A stretch of DNA of 64,000 nucleotides from Mycolicibacterium rhodesiae NBB3 (lineage in GTDB: Bacteria > Actinomycetota > Actinomycetes > Mycobacteriales > Mycobacteriaceae): the NCBI RefSeq assembly GCF_000230895.2, contig NC_016604.1, positions 5,890,001-5,954,000 of the forward strand, given 5' to 3'. Position numbers and translations under genes: made by a program. This document shows positions 7,840-16,370 of the stretch, in pieces; positions within the stretch are counted from its first letter, which is position 1; each line of letters opens with the position of its first letter. The notes beneath the pieces are model-generated. The model ran no database searches. It had not been told where the DNA came from and saw only the letters and a list, made by a program, of their open reading frames with translations.

Positions 7840-8424
7840 GTGACCGACACGGCGCAAGTGAATGCCGACGATCCCGTGAACCGCAAGGCGTTGCTCGATG
7901 CCGCCGAACGGCTCATGCTCGAAGAGGGCTACGCCGCCGTGACCACCCGGCGCGTCGCCGCCAGAGCAGGTCTCAAGCCCCAGCTTGTGCACTACTACTT
8001 CGAGTCGATGGATCAGCTGCTGCTCGACCTCGTCCGCCGCGCCACCGCCCATGGTCGAGACACCCTTGCCCGCGTACTCGCATCTCCGAAGCCCCTTCGG
8101 CGACTTTGGGAGTGGAGCACCGACACCGAGGCCACCGCACTGCAGATCGAGATGATGGCCCTGGGGAACCATCGGAAGGCCATCCGCGCCGAACTCGCCG
8201 ACGGTGCGCGCCGACTGAGGCGTATGCAGGTCGATGCGCTGTCGGAGGCGTTGGAACGTTCCGGCATCGTCGACGACGTCACGCGCACCGACGCGTTGAT
8301 GATGGTGCTGGCGAGCGTCTCACGCGTCCTGGTGATGGAGAAGTCGCTCGGTGTGACCGCGGGTCACAGAAATGTGCGTGCTCTTGTCGAGCATTACCTC
8401 GATCGGCTCGAAAGTGGGTCCTGA
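7840..8424 (+). CDS. TetR/AcrR family transcriptional regulator (194 aa)
   Basis: Reading from GTG at 7840 gives VTDTAQVNADDPVNRKALLDAAERLM, then the HTH at about residues 34-54 (AVTTRRVAARAGLKPQLVHYYF) and a helical effector domain. The open frame extends to 7759, but that part would cross the operator repeats, so 7840 is preferred. There is no Shine-Dalgarno sequence before this start, so the mRNA may be leaderless. It likely represses itself and the divergent ACAD/aldolase/CoA-transferase operon through the GACTGTACAGTC pair. The inducer is probably an acyl-CoA or acid intermediate of the pathway. Confidence 0.9.
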   Translation: MTDTAQVNADDPVNRKALLDAAERLMLEEGYAAVTTRRVAARAGLKPQLVHYYFESMDQLLLDLVRRATAHGRDTLARVLASPKPLRRLWEWSTDTEATALQIEMMALGNHRKAIRAELADGARRLRRMQVDALSEALERSGIVDDVTRTDALMMVLASVSRVLVMEKSLGVTAGHRNVRALVEHYLDRLESGS

Positions 8425-8489
8425 CCAGTGCTGACAGTCGCCGGCGGCCTGCGGGTCTTGCCTACTGACGGCCATCCCATATAGTCTAC

Positions 8490-8506
8490 GGAACAAATGT
8501 TTGGGT
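8490..8506. promoter_or_regulatory. Island operator motif, copy 1 (GGAACAAATGTTTGGGT)
   Basis: GGAACAAATGTTTGGGT lies 31 bases upstream of the SDR ATG at 8538. It contains the palindrome AACA-AA-TGTT. Related elements occur at 17509, 18458, 20277 and 30714, each just upstream of an island gene, so this is a probable regulon operator. Confidence 0.55.
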
Positions 8507-8537
8507 GCCGGGTGTCCGGTGAGTTCAGGAGGTCCGG

Positions 8538-9419
8538 ATGCCGGGTCGGCTCGAAGGAAAAGTTGCTTTCATCACCGGCGCGGCGCGCGGGCAGGGACGT
8601 GCGCACGCCATCGCAATGGCCCGTGAAGGGGCCGACATCATCGCCGTCGACATCTGCCGCGACATTCCGTCCAATCCCTATCCGCTGGCCACCCCCGACG
8701 ACTTGGCGGAGACCGAACGGTCGGTGAAGGAGATCGGCCGACGGGTCGTCGCGCGCGTGGGTGATGTCCGTGAGCGCCACGAGCTTCGCGAAGCCGTCGA
8801 AGCCGGACTGGCGGACCTCGGCAAGATCGACATCGTCGTCGCGAACGCCGGCATCCTGCCGATGGCGATGGGACGACCGCACGATCCGATGTCGTTCGTC
8901 GACGCGAGCGACGTCGACCTGCTCGGCGTGATGAACACCGTCGCGGTCACGGTGCCCCATCTGTCGGACGGAGCGTCGGTCATCATCACGGGGTCGACCG
9001 CGGGCATGATCCGCGGCACCACCGACAACCCCAACATGGGCCCGGGCGGCAGGGGTTACGGCTGGAGCAAGCGCGTGATCATCGAGTACGTCGAGGAGAT
9101 GTCGATGGCTCTGGCGCCGAAGATGATTCGCGTCAACGCCATCCATCCGACCAACTGCAACACCCACCTGCTGCAGAACGACGGCATGTACAGCATGTTC
9201 CGTCCCGACCTCACCCAGCAGGGCAAGCAGGCCACCCGTGAGGACGCCGAACCGCTGTTCACACTCTTCCAGGCGATGCCGATCCCGTATATCGAACCTG
9301 ACGACATGGCCAACCTCGGGGTTTTCCTGGCCAGTGAAGAGAGCCGCTACATCACCGGACAGCAGATCCGAGTCGACGGTGGCTCACTGCTCAAGTGGCC
9401 CAACGGCCCCGGCGGTTAA
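8538..9419 (+). CDS. Mycofactocin-coupled SDR family oxidoreductase
   Basis: A 293-aa short-chain dehydrogenase. It has the Rossmann motif TGAARGQGR near residues 14-22, the insert IIAVDICRDIPSNPYPLATPDDLAET, the NAG motif VVANAGILPM, and the YxxxK pair in YGWSKRVI. The long insert after the second beta strand and the wording AARGQGRAHA are diagnostic of the mycofactocin-associated SDR group, which holds its nicotinamide cofactor tightly and passes electrons to mycofactocin. AGGAGG precedes the ATG. It probably oxidises an alcohol made by one of the island P450s. It is followed by the CMD-family gene. The mycofactocin biosynthesis genes are not in the window. Confidence 0.93.
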   Translation: MPGRLEGKVAFITGAARGQGRAHAIAMAREGADIIAVDICRDIPSNPYPLATPDDLAETERSVKEIGRRVVARVGDVRERHELREAVEAGLADLGKIDIVVANAGILPMAMGRPHDPMSFVDASDVDLLGVMNTVAVTVPHLSDGASVIITGSTAGMIRGTTDNPNMGPGGRGYGWSKRVIIEYVEEMSMALAPKMIRVNAIHPTNCNTHLLQNDGMYSMFRPDLTQQGKQATREDAEPLFTLFQAMPIPYIEPDDMANLGVFLASEESRYITGQQIRVDGGSLLKWPNGPGG

Positions 9420-9467
9420 GCCCGCCGTGACATCTCCTCAAAGCTGTGGTCGGTGAAGAGGGATCGC

Positions 9468-10064
9468 GTGAGTCGCATCGAACCCCTGGCCCCCAGAGAG
9501 TTTCCCGAAGAGATGCGGAAGGCCATGGCTGCCCTGCGTCCGCCGAACGCCACGCACCGGGCGCCGGCGACCGAGAACCGGCCGACGGCGCTCTCGGTAC
9601 TCGGCACCATGGCCCACCACCCCTCGCTGGCCCGGGCCTTCTTCACCTTCAACGGTCACATCCTCGGCGCATCGACTCTGAGCGAGCGGCAGCGCGAACT
9701 GCTGATCATGCGCGTTGCCGCCGTCCGCAAATGCGGATACGAATGGGCCCAGCACCTTTTCATGGCCCGCGATGCGGGACTCACCGACGAGGAGATCGGT
9801 CGTATCGCCTACGGTCCGGACGCACCGTTCTGGACGGAATCGGACGCGGCGATGCTGCGCAGCGTGGACGAACTGATTCACGACGGCGTGATCAGCGAGT
9901 CCACCTGGCAGCTGCTAGCCGGTGACCTCAACGACCAGCAACTGCTGGATCTGATCTTCACGGTCGGCCTGTACGACATTCTGGCGCGGCTGTTCGCGTC
10001 CTTGGAACTGCAGATCGATGACGACATCCGCGAGTTGATGAAGCGGTATGACGAATTGTTCTGA
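9468..10064 (+). CDS. Carboxymuconolactone decarboxylase (CMD) family protein
   Basis: GTG at 9468 with GAGGG about 7 bases upstream is preferred over the more upstream GTG at 9453. The protein has the all-helical CMD/AhpD-like core: RQRELLIMRVAAVRKCGYEWAQHLFMARDAGLTDEEI. It has the single Cys and the His of the CxxxWxxH motif, not the AhpD CxxC. Members range from gamma-carboxymuconolactone decarboxylase to peroxidase-like proteins, and the exact reaction is open. It follows the mycofactocin-coupled SDR by 48 bases on the same strand, so it is likely co-transcribed. It is convergent with the P450 ending at 10155. Confidence 0.85.
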   Translation: MSRIEPLAPREFPEEMRKAMAALRPPNATHRAPATENRPTALSVLGTMAHHPSLARAFFTFNGHILGASTLSERQRELLIMRVAAVRKCGYEWAQHLFMARDAGLTDEEIGRIAYGPDAPFWTESDAAMLRSVDELIHDGVISESTWQLLAGDLNDQQLLDLIFTVGLYDILARLFASLELQIDDDIRELMKRYDELF

Positions 10065-10097
10065 CGGCGCGGTCCCACCGTCGGCCTAACGTCGGCT

Positions 10098-10116
10098 CGC
10101 CCGATGCCGGCGGGCG
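10098..10116. terminator. Possible stem-loop between convergent genes
   Basis: CGCCCG-atgccgg-CGGGCG lies in the 90-base gap between the convergent CMD and P450 genes. The 6-bp GC stem without a U-tract could terminate either transcript, but it is short and may be fortuitous in this GC-rich sequence. Confidence 0.3.
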
Positions 10117-10154
10117 CATGTCGAAGCGCATCGTGAACGTCGGGCGGCCCGGGG

Positions 10155-11432
10155 TCAGGCGTCGGGTATCGCGTCGTACTCCACATGCAGGGCAGTCAGC
10201 CCACGCATGATGAACGTGGGCTCGTATTCGTATTTTCTGTCCTCGACCGGTCCGTGCATCTCCGTCGATATCCGAATGTTGGCCATTCGATCCAGAATCC
10301 GATTCATGGCGATGCGCGCCTCGGAGCGGGCCAGCGGCGACCCCGGGCATGAGTGTGGTCCACGCCCGAACGCCACGTGCTCACGCACATTGCTGCGATC
10401 GTGCTTGAACTCGTTGGGATCCTCGAACTTGCGCGGGTCGCGATTACTCGCACCGGGAAGCATCATCAGTATCGTCCCGGCGGGCACATCGACGTCACCG
10501 ATCTTTGTGCTCGTACGCGCCAGGCGGAAGTGGCTCTTGACGGGGCTCTCCATCCGCAGGCATTCCTCGAGGAATGCGGGGATCTGCGAACGGTTGTCGC
10601 GCAGCGACTGCTGAATGTCGGGTCGCTCCCCTATCACCCGCATTGCGGTGCTGACGAGCTTGGTCGTTGTATCCGTTCCCGCGGCGAACAGGAACGTCGC
10701 CAGCTTGACGACCTCGTCCACCTCGGGCACCGATCCATCGGGGTAGGTGGCCGCGGCGAGTTCTGTCAGCACATCCTGTCTCGGCTCACGCCTTCGGTCG
10801 CTGATGTAGGCCGTGAACTTCTCGTCCAGGAACATCAGCGGGTTGTGCGCGACCGTCTCGCCCTCATTCCCCTCGATCTCGCCGAGCGGTTCGCTACCGA
10901 AGATGCTCCGGAACTCGTCGTGGTCCTCGGCGGGTACGCCGAGCAGGTCTGCGATGACGAGCATCGCGAGGGGTTTGGCGAAATCCTCCATGAACTCGCA
11001 CGATCCGCGATCGACGATCTTGTCGAGCTGTTGGTCGACAAGACGCCACATGAAGTCTTCGTTCTCGCTGAGCCGCTTGGGCGTGATCAGCTTGGAAAGG
11101 AGGCCGCGCGTCTTCTGGTGGGCGTCGGCGTCCATCGTCACCACATGTTCAGCCATTGGGATCGCCGCGCGGTGCGCTTCTATCTGTGCGCTGATGTCAT
11201 CGCCCTCGGGGGTGAACGGCAGCGGCGGGAATGGACCTGCCACGGCGACACACGATGACATCGCCGGGTCCTTGTAGGCGGCCAGCGCCTCGGCATGTCC
11301 GGTCACGGCCACCACGCCGTACGGCGTCGCGTGCTGTACGGGGCACTTGCTCCGGAGGTGGTCGTAGTACGCATACGGGTCGGGGACCAACGACATGTCC
11401 GTGAAGTAGTCGACCGAGTCGAAATTAGTCAT
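10155..11432 (-). CDS. Cytochrome P450 (425 aa)
   Basis: Class I-type soluble P450 with I-helix FAAGTDTTTKL, ExxR in EECLR and heme loop AFGRGPHSCPGSPLAR; the Cys ligand is near residue 362. Its heme loop with PGSPLAR differs clearly from the other three island P450s, so it represents a different CYP family. ATG at 11432 is preceded by an AAAGAGATAAGAG purine stretch that follows the intergenic hairpin at 11453-11508. It is the last gene of the large 17489-10155 minus-strand unit. It would need redox partners from elsewhere in the genome. The substrate is unknown; the mycofactocin SDR and ALDH nearby suggest successive alcohol and aldehyde oxidation after hydroxylation. Confidence 0.94.
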   Translation of the reverse strand: MTNFDSVDYFTDMSLVPDPYAYYDHLRSKCPVQHATPYGVVAVTGHAEALAAYKDPAMSSCVAVAGPFPPLPFTPEGDDISAQIEAHRAAIPMAEHVVTMDADAHQKTRGLLSKLITPKRLSENEDFMWRLVDQQLDKIVDRGSCEFMEDFAKPLAMLVIADLLGVPAEDHDEFRSIFGSEPLGEIEGNEGETVAHNPLMFLDEKFTAYISDRRREPRQDVLTELAAATYPDGSVPEVDEVVKLATFLFAAGTDTTTKLVSTAMRVIGERPDIQQSLRDNRSQIPAFLEECLRMESPVKSHFRLARTSTKIGDVDVPAGTILMMLPGASNRDPRKFEDPNEFKHDRSNVREHVAFGRGPHSCPGSPLARSEARIAMNRILDRMANIRISTEMHGPVEDRKYEYEPTFIMRGLTALHVEYDAIPDA

Positions 11433-11452
11433 TGCGCTCTTATCTCTTTAGC

Positions 11453-11508
11453 CGAAATCAGATTCCAGTACGTTTTCCGGTGCATTGCCGTACCGGAACC
11501 TGATTTCG
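11453..11508 (-). other. Long intercistronic hairpin in the P450-P450 leader
   Basis: Two 20-base arms, 11453-11472 (CGAAATCAGATTCCAGTACG) and 11489-11508 (CGTACCGGAACCTGATTTCG), are complementary except at two positions, with a 16-base loop. Read on the minus strand, the direction of the genes, both exceptions become G-U pairs and the whole 20-bp stem closes. On the plus strand they would be A-C mismatches. No U-tract follows, and the stem ends 20 bases before the downstream ATG. It may act in RNA stabilisation, processing or attenuation between the two P450 genes. Confidence 0.65.
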
Positions 11509-11518
11509 CGCTCATTGG

Positions 11519-12733
11519 TCAGGACGGGTCGAACAGCACCGGCAGCGACGTCGGTGAGCGGAACACCATGCCGCGGATGTGCGGGTCGTCGCCGTCGGGG
11601 TCCATCCGCAGATTGGGCAACCGGTCGAGCAGGAGATTGATCGCCGTGCGCATCTCCAGCCGGGCCAGGTGCATTCCGAGGCAGACGTGTACTCCGTGGC
11701 CCCAGCTGATCGGGACCTTGGCCTGCCGGTAGATGTCGAACCGGTCGGGATCGGGATAGCGATCCTCCTGCCGGTTGGCCGCGCCGAGCATCGGCATCAC
11801 CGAGCAGCCCTGCGGAATCTGCACGCCGCCGAGTTCCGTGTCGCGCGTCGTGACCCTGGTGATGTTCAGCAGCGGTGCGTCCCAACGCACCCCCTCCTCG
11901 ATCGCCTGCGGAATCAGCGATCGGTCGTCCTTGATCGCGGCGAGTTGGTCGGGGTTCGTCAGCAGTCCGAACAGCAGGTTGCCCAGGGATCGATAGGTCG
12001 TCTCCACCCCGGCAGGCAACAGCAGCCGAATGAACGAGTAGATGTCCTCGTCCTCGAGCTTGTGCCCGTCGATCTCCGCGGCCGCGAGCGCACTGATGAG
12101 GTCTTCGCGCGGTTCCGCGCGGCGGGCCTCCAGGATCGGCGTGAAGTAGTCGATCAGCGCCTTCGACGCGGCCTTGCCGCGTTCCGGGTTGACGGTGAAG
12201 CTCAGCATCGAGATCGACCACCGCTGGAACTGCGGGAAGTCCTCCTCCGGCAGCCCGAGCAGCGCGGCGATGATCCGCGTCGGATACGGGAAGGTGAACG
12301 TCTTCACCAAGTCCGTCTTGCCGTCCGCGGCGAATCCGTCGATCAGTTCGTTGCCGATGCGCCCGACGATCTCGTCCTCCCAGCGGGCGAGCGCCTTCTG
12401 GGTGAACGCTTTGGTCACTAGTGACCGCAGCCGACCATGGATGGGCTCATCCATACCCAGCATCACGCCCTGGCCCAGCACCTCGCCGAAAATCTGGATG
12501 ACCATGTTCGACGAGTAGGTCTCGTTGTCGCGCAACATCGTCTGGATGTCCTCGTGCCGGTACACGATGAACACCGGCTTGCCCTCTTCACCTGGCATCG
12601 CGGACATGTCGATCCGCTGGATCGGCGTCTCGTGGCGTTGTTTGGCCAACTCCGGGTAGGGGTCGCGGACGTTGCCGGAGACAACGTCATCGAATGCCCC
12701 GAAGTCCTCGAGGTCGTCAAACAGATCTGACAT
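11519..12733 (-). CDS. Cytochrome P450 (404 aa)
   Basis: P450 with I-helix LLPAGVETTYRSLG, ExxR in EEGVR and heme loop SWGHGVHVCLGMHLAR (Cys near residue 351). The N-terminus (MSDLFDDLEDFGAFDD) is acidic and hydrophilic, so it is cytosolic. The AGVETT and WGHGVHVCLGMHLAR pattern separates it from the P450 next to it. It lies between the ALDH (stop 12747) and the second P450 (start 11432); an 86-base gap containing a strong hairpin separates the two P450s. Probable co-transcription with ALDH and SDR fits hydroxylation followed by alcohol and aldehyde oxidation. Redox partners are not local, and the substrate is unknown. Confidence 0.94.
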   Translation of the reverse strand: MSDLFDDLEDFGAFDDVVSGNVRDPYPELAKQRHETPIQRIDMSAMPGEEGKPVFIVYRHEDIQTMLRDNETYSSNMVIQIFGEVLGQGVMLGMDEPIHGRLRSLVTKAFTQKALARWEDEIVGRIGNELIDGFAADGKTDLVKTFTFPYPTRIIAALLGLPEEDFPQFQRWSISMLSFTVNPERGKAASKALIDYFTPILEARRAEPREDLISALAAAEIDGHKLEDEDIYSFIRLLLPAGVETTYRSLGNLLFGLLTNPDQLAAIKDDRSLIPQAIEEGVRWDAPLLNITRVTTRDTELGGVQIPQGCSVMPMLGAANRQEDRYPDPDRFDIYRQAKVPISWGHGVHVCLGMHLARLEMRTAINLLLDRLPNLRMDPDGDDPHIRGMVFRSPTSLPVLFDPS

Positions 12734-12746
12734 GGTGCTGCTCCCA

Positions 12747-14231
12747 TCAAGTCGCCGGGTAGGCGACGGATTTCACTTCGGTGTACTGGCTGAAGCCCAC
12801 AAGGCCGTTCTGACGTCCGACCCCGCTGTCCTTATATCCGCCGAACGGCGTATCGGCGCCGTACCCGGCGGTGCCGTTGAGGCCGATGAAGCCGGCGCGC
12901 AACCGGCGCGCGACCGCGAGCGAATGGTCCAGCGAGCTCGACATCACGTTGCCCGCCAGGCCGTACACGCTGTCGTTGGCGATCCGGATCGCGTCTTCTT
13001 CGTCCTCGTAGGGAATGACGACGAGCACGGGCCCGAAGATCTCTTCCTGGGCGATCGTCATCGAGTTGTCGACATCCGTGAAAAGCGTTGGATTGACCCA
13101 GAATCCCTTGTCGAATTCCTTTGGCGGCTCCGGACTTCCGACGAGCATCGTCGCGCCTTCGTCCACGCCCTTGCGGATGTAGCCGAGGATGCGTTGCTGC
13201 TGCTTGGCGGAGATGACCGGACCGCAGATGGTGCCCGGATCCTGCGGGTCCCCCGCTTTGATGTTCTCGTAGATCCCTTTCAGGATCGCCACGCCTTCGT
13301 CATAGCGGCTGCGCGGCAACAGCATTCGGGTTGGCGCCGCACACCCCTGGCCGGCGTGCATCAGCGGACCGATGCCGATCAGGCAGGCGGTGTTGAAGTC
13401 GGCGTCCTCCAGGACGATCGTCGCGGACTTGCCTCCGAGTTCGAGGAAAAGCCGCTTCATGGTCGCGGCACCCTTTTCCATGATCCGCTTGCCCACTACC
13501 GTCGAACCGGTGAACGAGATCATGTCGACCTTCGGCGACAGCGTCAGTTCCTCACCGACGAAGTGATCCGACGCGGTCACGACGCTGACGACACCCGCTG
13601 GGATATCGGTCTTCTCGGCGATCAGTCGACCGAGGCGGGTGGCGTTGAACGGTGTGTTCGGCGCGGGCTTGAGCACCACGGTGTTACCGGTGGCCAGCGC
13701 CTGCCCGAGCTTGTTGATGGTGACTTCGAACGGGAAGTTCCACGGGACGATCGCGCCGACCACGCCGACGGGCTCGTGCCAGACCTTGCGCCTGGTGTTG
13801 ACGCCGGTCACCGACACGACCTTGTCCCCCAGATCGGCTTCCCACTCGAAGGAGTCGATCAGCCTGGCCGGGTACTTGAGGCCGTCTTCCAGCGGAGCGT
13901 CCAGATGCGGACCGTGCGTGACCGCCCTCGGGGCGCCGACCTCGAGGATCAGTTCCTCACGCAATTCCTCCAGTTCGCTTTCGATCGCGTCGTGGAGTTG
14001 CAGTAGGCAGCGCTTGCGCAGCTCGCGATTCGTCGACCAGTCCGTCTCATCGAACGATCGCCGGGCCGCGTCGATCGCGCGGTTCATGTCGGCCTTGGAC
14101 GCGTCGGCGACCTCACCGAGCACGTCTTCGTTCGCGGGGTTGATGTTGGTGAACGTCCCTGACTCACCGTCGACGAGCTTGCCGTCGATCATCATCTTCG
14201 ACTCGAACTTCACCTTGGTTGCCTCAGTCAT
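12747..14231 (-). CDS. NAD(P)-dependent aldehyde dehydrogenase
   Basis: A 494-aa ALDH-superfamily enzyme. Motifs are VPWNFPFEVTINK (substrate/cofactor site), FTGSTVVGKRI (nucleotide binding), LELGGKSATIV (general-base Glu) and GQGCAAPTRM with the nucleophilic Cys, then EEIFGPVLVVIPYEDE. ATG at 14231 is chosen because the upstream in-frame ATG (14246) lies inside the SDR gene. The chosen start overlaps the SDR stop by 8 bases (ATGACTGA). It probably oxidises an aldehyde formed downstream of the P450s and SDRs to an acid, which the CoA transferase could then activate. Full length; no missing catalytic residue seen. Confidence 0.94.
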   Translation of the reverse strand: MTEATKVKFESKMMIDGKLVDGESGTFTNINPANEDVLGEVADASKADMNRAIDAARRSFDETDWSTNRELRKRCLLQLHDAIESELEELREELILEVGAPRAVTHGPHLDAPLEDGLKYPARLIDSFEWEADLGDKVVSVTGVNTRRKVWHEPVGVVGAIVPWNFPFEVTINKLGQALATGNTVVLKPAPNTPFNATRLGRLIAEKTDIPAGVVSVVTASDHFVGEELTLSPKVDMISFTGSTVVGKRIMEKGAATMKRLFLELGGKSATIVLEDADFNTACLIGIGPLMHAGQGCAAPTRMLLPRSRYDEGVAILKGIYENIKAGDPQDPGTICGPVISAKQQQRILGYIRKGVDEGATMLVGSPEPPKEFDKGFWVNPTLFTDVDNSMTIAQEEIFGPVLVVIPYEDEEDAIRIANDSVYGLAGNVMSSSLDHSLAVARRLRAGFIGLNGTAGYGADTPFGGYKDSGVGRQNGLVGFSQYTEVKSVAYPAT

Positions 14232-15237
14232 TGCTCCCACTCTCATCAGGTGCGGGCTTTGCCGGCGAAAGCCGCATCGCCAGCGACGCTAACCGAGCCA
14301 TCACCGGCTGCGGAAGCACCTTCGCGGCCGACACCATCGCCTTCTGTGCGGTCGTCAGCGGATAGGCACCACCCCGCATCGATCCCAGTCGCGGTATGCC
14401 CAGCACCATGCGCGACATGTGATGCATCCCGGAGGCAGGCAAGACTCTGTTCGACGCCAACAGCATCGACGCGTCCGGTCCGACCCCGTGCCGACGGAAG
14501 GCGCCTCGGTCCGCCAGGGCCTTGACGAGCCCGTCGGTGAACCGCTCAGGCGACCTCGCGAACTTCATCGCGAATCGCCCGCGCTTGTTCATCGATTGGT
14601 GCAGGCGTGCGTACGGCCCGGCGAAGTCACGGTCGTCGGTGGTGCCGGCATCGGTGATGATGTCGGTGTCGTAGGTCCCGGTGATCAGGACCGTCACACC
14701 GAGCCCGAACGGCGCGATCTCGGCCGCCAGCGATTCGCCCCACCGTTCCATGGCGCCCTTGCTCGCCGAGTACGGTCCGGTTCCCGGCTGTCCGCGCACT
14801 CCTGCCGAGCTGCCGACGAGCACGATGCGCCCCTCGCCGGCCGCACGCATCGACGGCAGCAACGCCTTGGTCAGCTCGACAGGGCCCGTCACGTGCGTGG
14901 CGAACATTCGCTGCCACAGGTCGATGTCGGTCTCTTCCACCATCCCCGCCGCGGAGATGCCTGCGTTGTGCACGAGCGCGTATGGCGCACCGACGCGCTC
15001 TTCGATTGCCTTGGCAGCGGCAGAGATTGACGCGGTGTCCATCAGATCGAGCTGAACGCCGATCAGCCGATCATCGTTCTCGCTCGCCCCCGTTGCCGCC
15101 CGCAGCAGTGGCATACCTCCGTCAGGCGTGCGCATGGCGGCGACCACCCGCCAGCCCTCCTTGTACAGTCGCGTGGCAGAAGCGAGGCCGAGACCACGGG
15201 CAGCGCCGGTGATCACGACAGTGCGAGACTCACTCAT
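14224..15237 (-). CDS. SDR family oxidoreductase
   Basis: A 337-aa classical-type SDR. It has TGAARGLGLAS near the N-terminus, the NAG motif VHNAGISAAG, the catalytic Ser in VGSSAGVRG, and the YxxxK pair in YSASKGAMERW. A C-terminal extension of about 80 residues (PLTTAQKAMVSAAKVLPQPVMARLASLAMRLSPAKP) resembles the membrane-associating tails of lipid-active SDRs. ATG at 15237 overlaps the AveC-like stop by 8 bases (ATGAGTGA), and the same 8-base overlap pattern recurs with the following ALDH, so translation is coupled. Likely an alcohol dehydrogenase or ketoreductase in the pathway; direction and substrate are unknown. Confidence 0.92.
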   Translation of the reverse strand: MSESRTVVITGAARGLGLASATRLYKEGWRVVAAMRTPDGGMPLLRAATGASENDDRLIGVQLDLMDTASISAAAKAIEERVGAPYALVHNAGISAAGMVEETDIDLWQRMFATHVTGPVELTKALLPSMRAAGEGRIVLVGSSAGVRGQPGTGPYSASKGAMERWGESLAAEIAPFGLGVTVLITGTYDTDIITDAGTTDDRDFAGPYARLHQSMNKRGRFAMKFARSPERFTDGLVKALADRGAFRRHGVGPDASMLLASNRVLPASGMHHMSRMVLGIPRLGSMRGGAYPLTTAQKAMVSAAKVLPQPVMARLASLAMRLSPAKPAPDESGSND

Positions 15238-16366
15238 TCGCATCCTCGGACGCACAGCGATTGCTCTTCGAGCCCAACTCGACATCGACGTTGCGGGACG
15301 GCCCCTGCTGCCAGGTGGCCCACTTGCCGACCGAGTACGGACCCTCGGCCCCGTTGGCGCGGTAATAACCTTGCGGGTCATAGATCTTCGCTTCGGGGTA
15401 CGGCCATGGGCACGCGACCGAGGTCGCCAGGCCGCTGGCCTTGATCGCCCAGAACCAGCTGCCGTAGGCGAAGTACGCAACGTTGACGATCACGAACATC
15501 ACGATGAACGTGCCGAGTACCGGCTTCGTCGGGAACAGCCTGGCCTTCGCAGCGAGCTTCTCCGCCACTGACTTTCCGGTGTCGTCGCGGTAGACGAGGA
15601 TAGCCGCCGGCACCATGACGAACGTCACCGCCAGTGACTCCCAGATCAGCGGGAATTGGAAAGTGCTGCCGGGGAACAACGTTCCGAACGGGATCGCCTG
15701 CGAGTAGATGTACAGCCCCGTCCGCACCAGGCTGACTTCCAGGATCGCGTCGAAGATGAAGCCGATGACCAGCACCAGTCCACCGAGGCTGAGCAGCGGG
15801 TGGCGGCTGACAAATGCTTCGGGCCCCCACTTCGCCTGCAGCTTGCGAAGGATCCAGATCGCGGGGAAGTACGGGCCGAAGTAGAACGTCACGTATCCGA
15901 ACACGATGAACGGTTCCACCGTCGGCGACATCATGACCAGCGGCCAGTTCTCCGGCCAGTGCACCAACGCTGGGTTGTACACCGCGTACGGCGCCCAATT
16001 CATGATCGGGTCCTGCCACACAATCACTGTCGTGACCAACACCATCAACAGCACCGGGCTGCCGGGATTGCGCCGCCAGGCACGGATGAAAACGATCGTC
16101 AGCACCACGACCATGAGCAAGGCGCCGACTTGCGGGACGATCTGCCAGTGATCGAATGCGGTCAGAAACTCGACCGGACGGGGTCGCCCCTCGACGTTTG
16201 GGTTTGCCACGCGCGGATCGACGTCCGTCCGCGCAACGGCGAGGAACATAGCCCAGAAGCCAAGCCATCCGATCAGCGCGATCACCCGGCCCCAATTCGG
16301 TCCGGTGCGTGCCGGTTTCGACGAATCCGTCGTGGTGTCTGGCGGTAAGGATTCCTGTGTGGTCAT
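15230..16366 (-). CDS. AveC-like (spirocyclase AveC family) integral membrane protein, 378 aa
   Basis: A polytopic membrane protein with about seven hydrophobic segments. It has an N-terminal soluble stretch and, after a first membrane segment, NPVLMVLVTT-type helices, DPIMNWAPYAVYNPALVHWPENWP, then FGYVTFYFGPYFPAIWILRK. The polar DP.MNWAPY motif between helices corresponds to EAPYDWAMYAQFPP in the shorter paralogue at 1640. ATG at 16366 lies 4 bases after the binding-protein stop, and its own stop overlaps the SDR start. Family placement is by resemblance to AveC-type proteins. A role as membrane-embedded enzyme or partner for a hydrophobic, P450-oxidised substrate is inferred from context only. 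Confidence 0.72.
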   Translation of the reverse strand: MTTQESLPPDTTTDSSKPARTGPNWGRVIALIGWLGFWAMFLAVARTDVDPRVANPNVEGRPRPVEFLTAFDHWQIVPQVGALLMVVVLTIVFIRAWRRNPGSPVLLMVLVTTVIVWQDPIMNWAPYAVYNPALVHWPENWPLVMMSPTVEPFIVFGYVTFYFGPYFPAIWILRKLQAKWGPEAFVSRHPLLSLGGLVLVIGFIFDAILEVSLVRTGLYIYSQAIPFGTLFPGSTFQFPLIWESLAVTFVMVPAAILVYRDDTGKSVAEKLAAKARLFPTKPVLGTFIVMFVIVNVAYFAYGSWFWAIKASGLATSVACPWPYPEAKIYDPQGYYRANGAEGPYSVGKWATWQQGPSRNVDVELGSKSNRCASEDANE

Positions 16367-16370
16367 CGAA

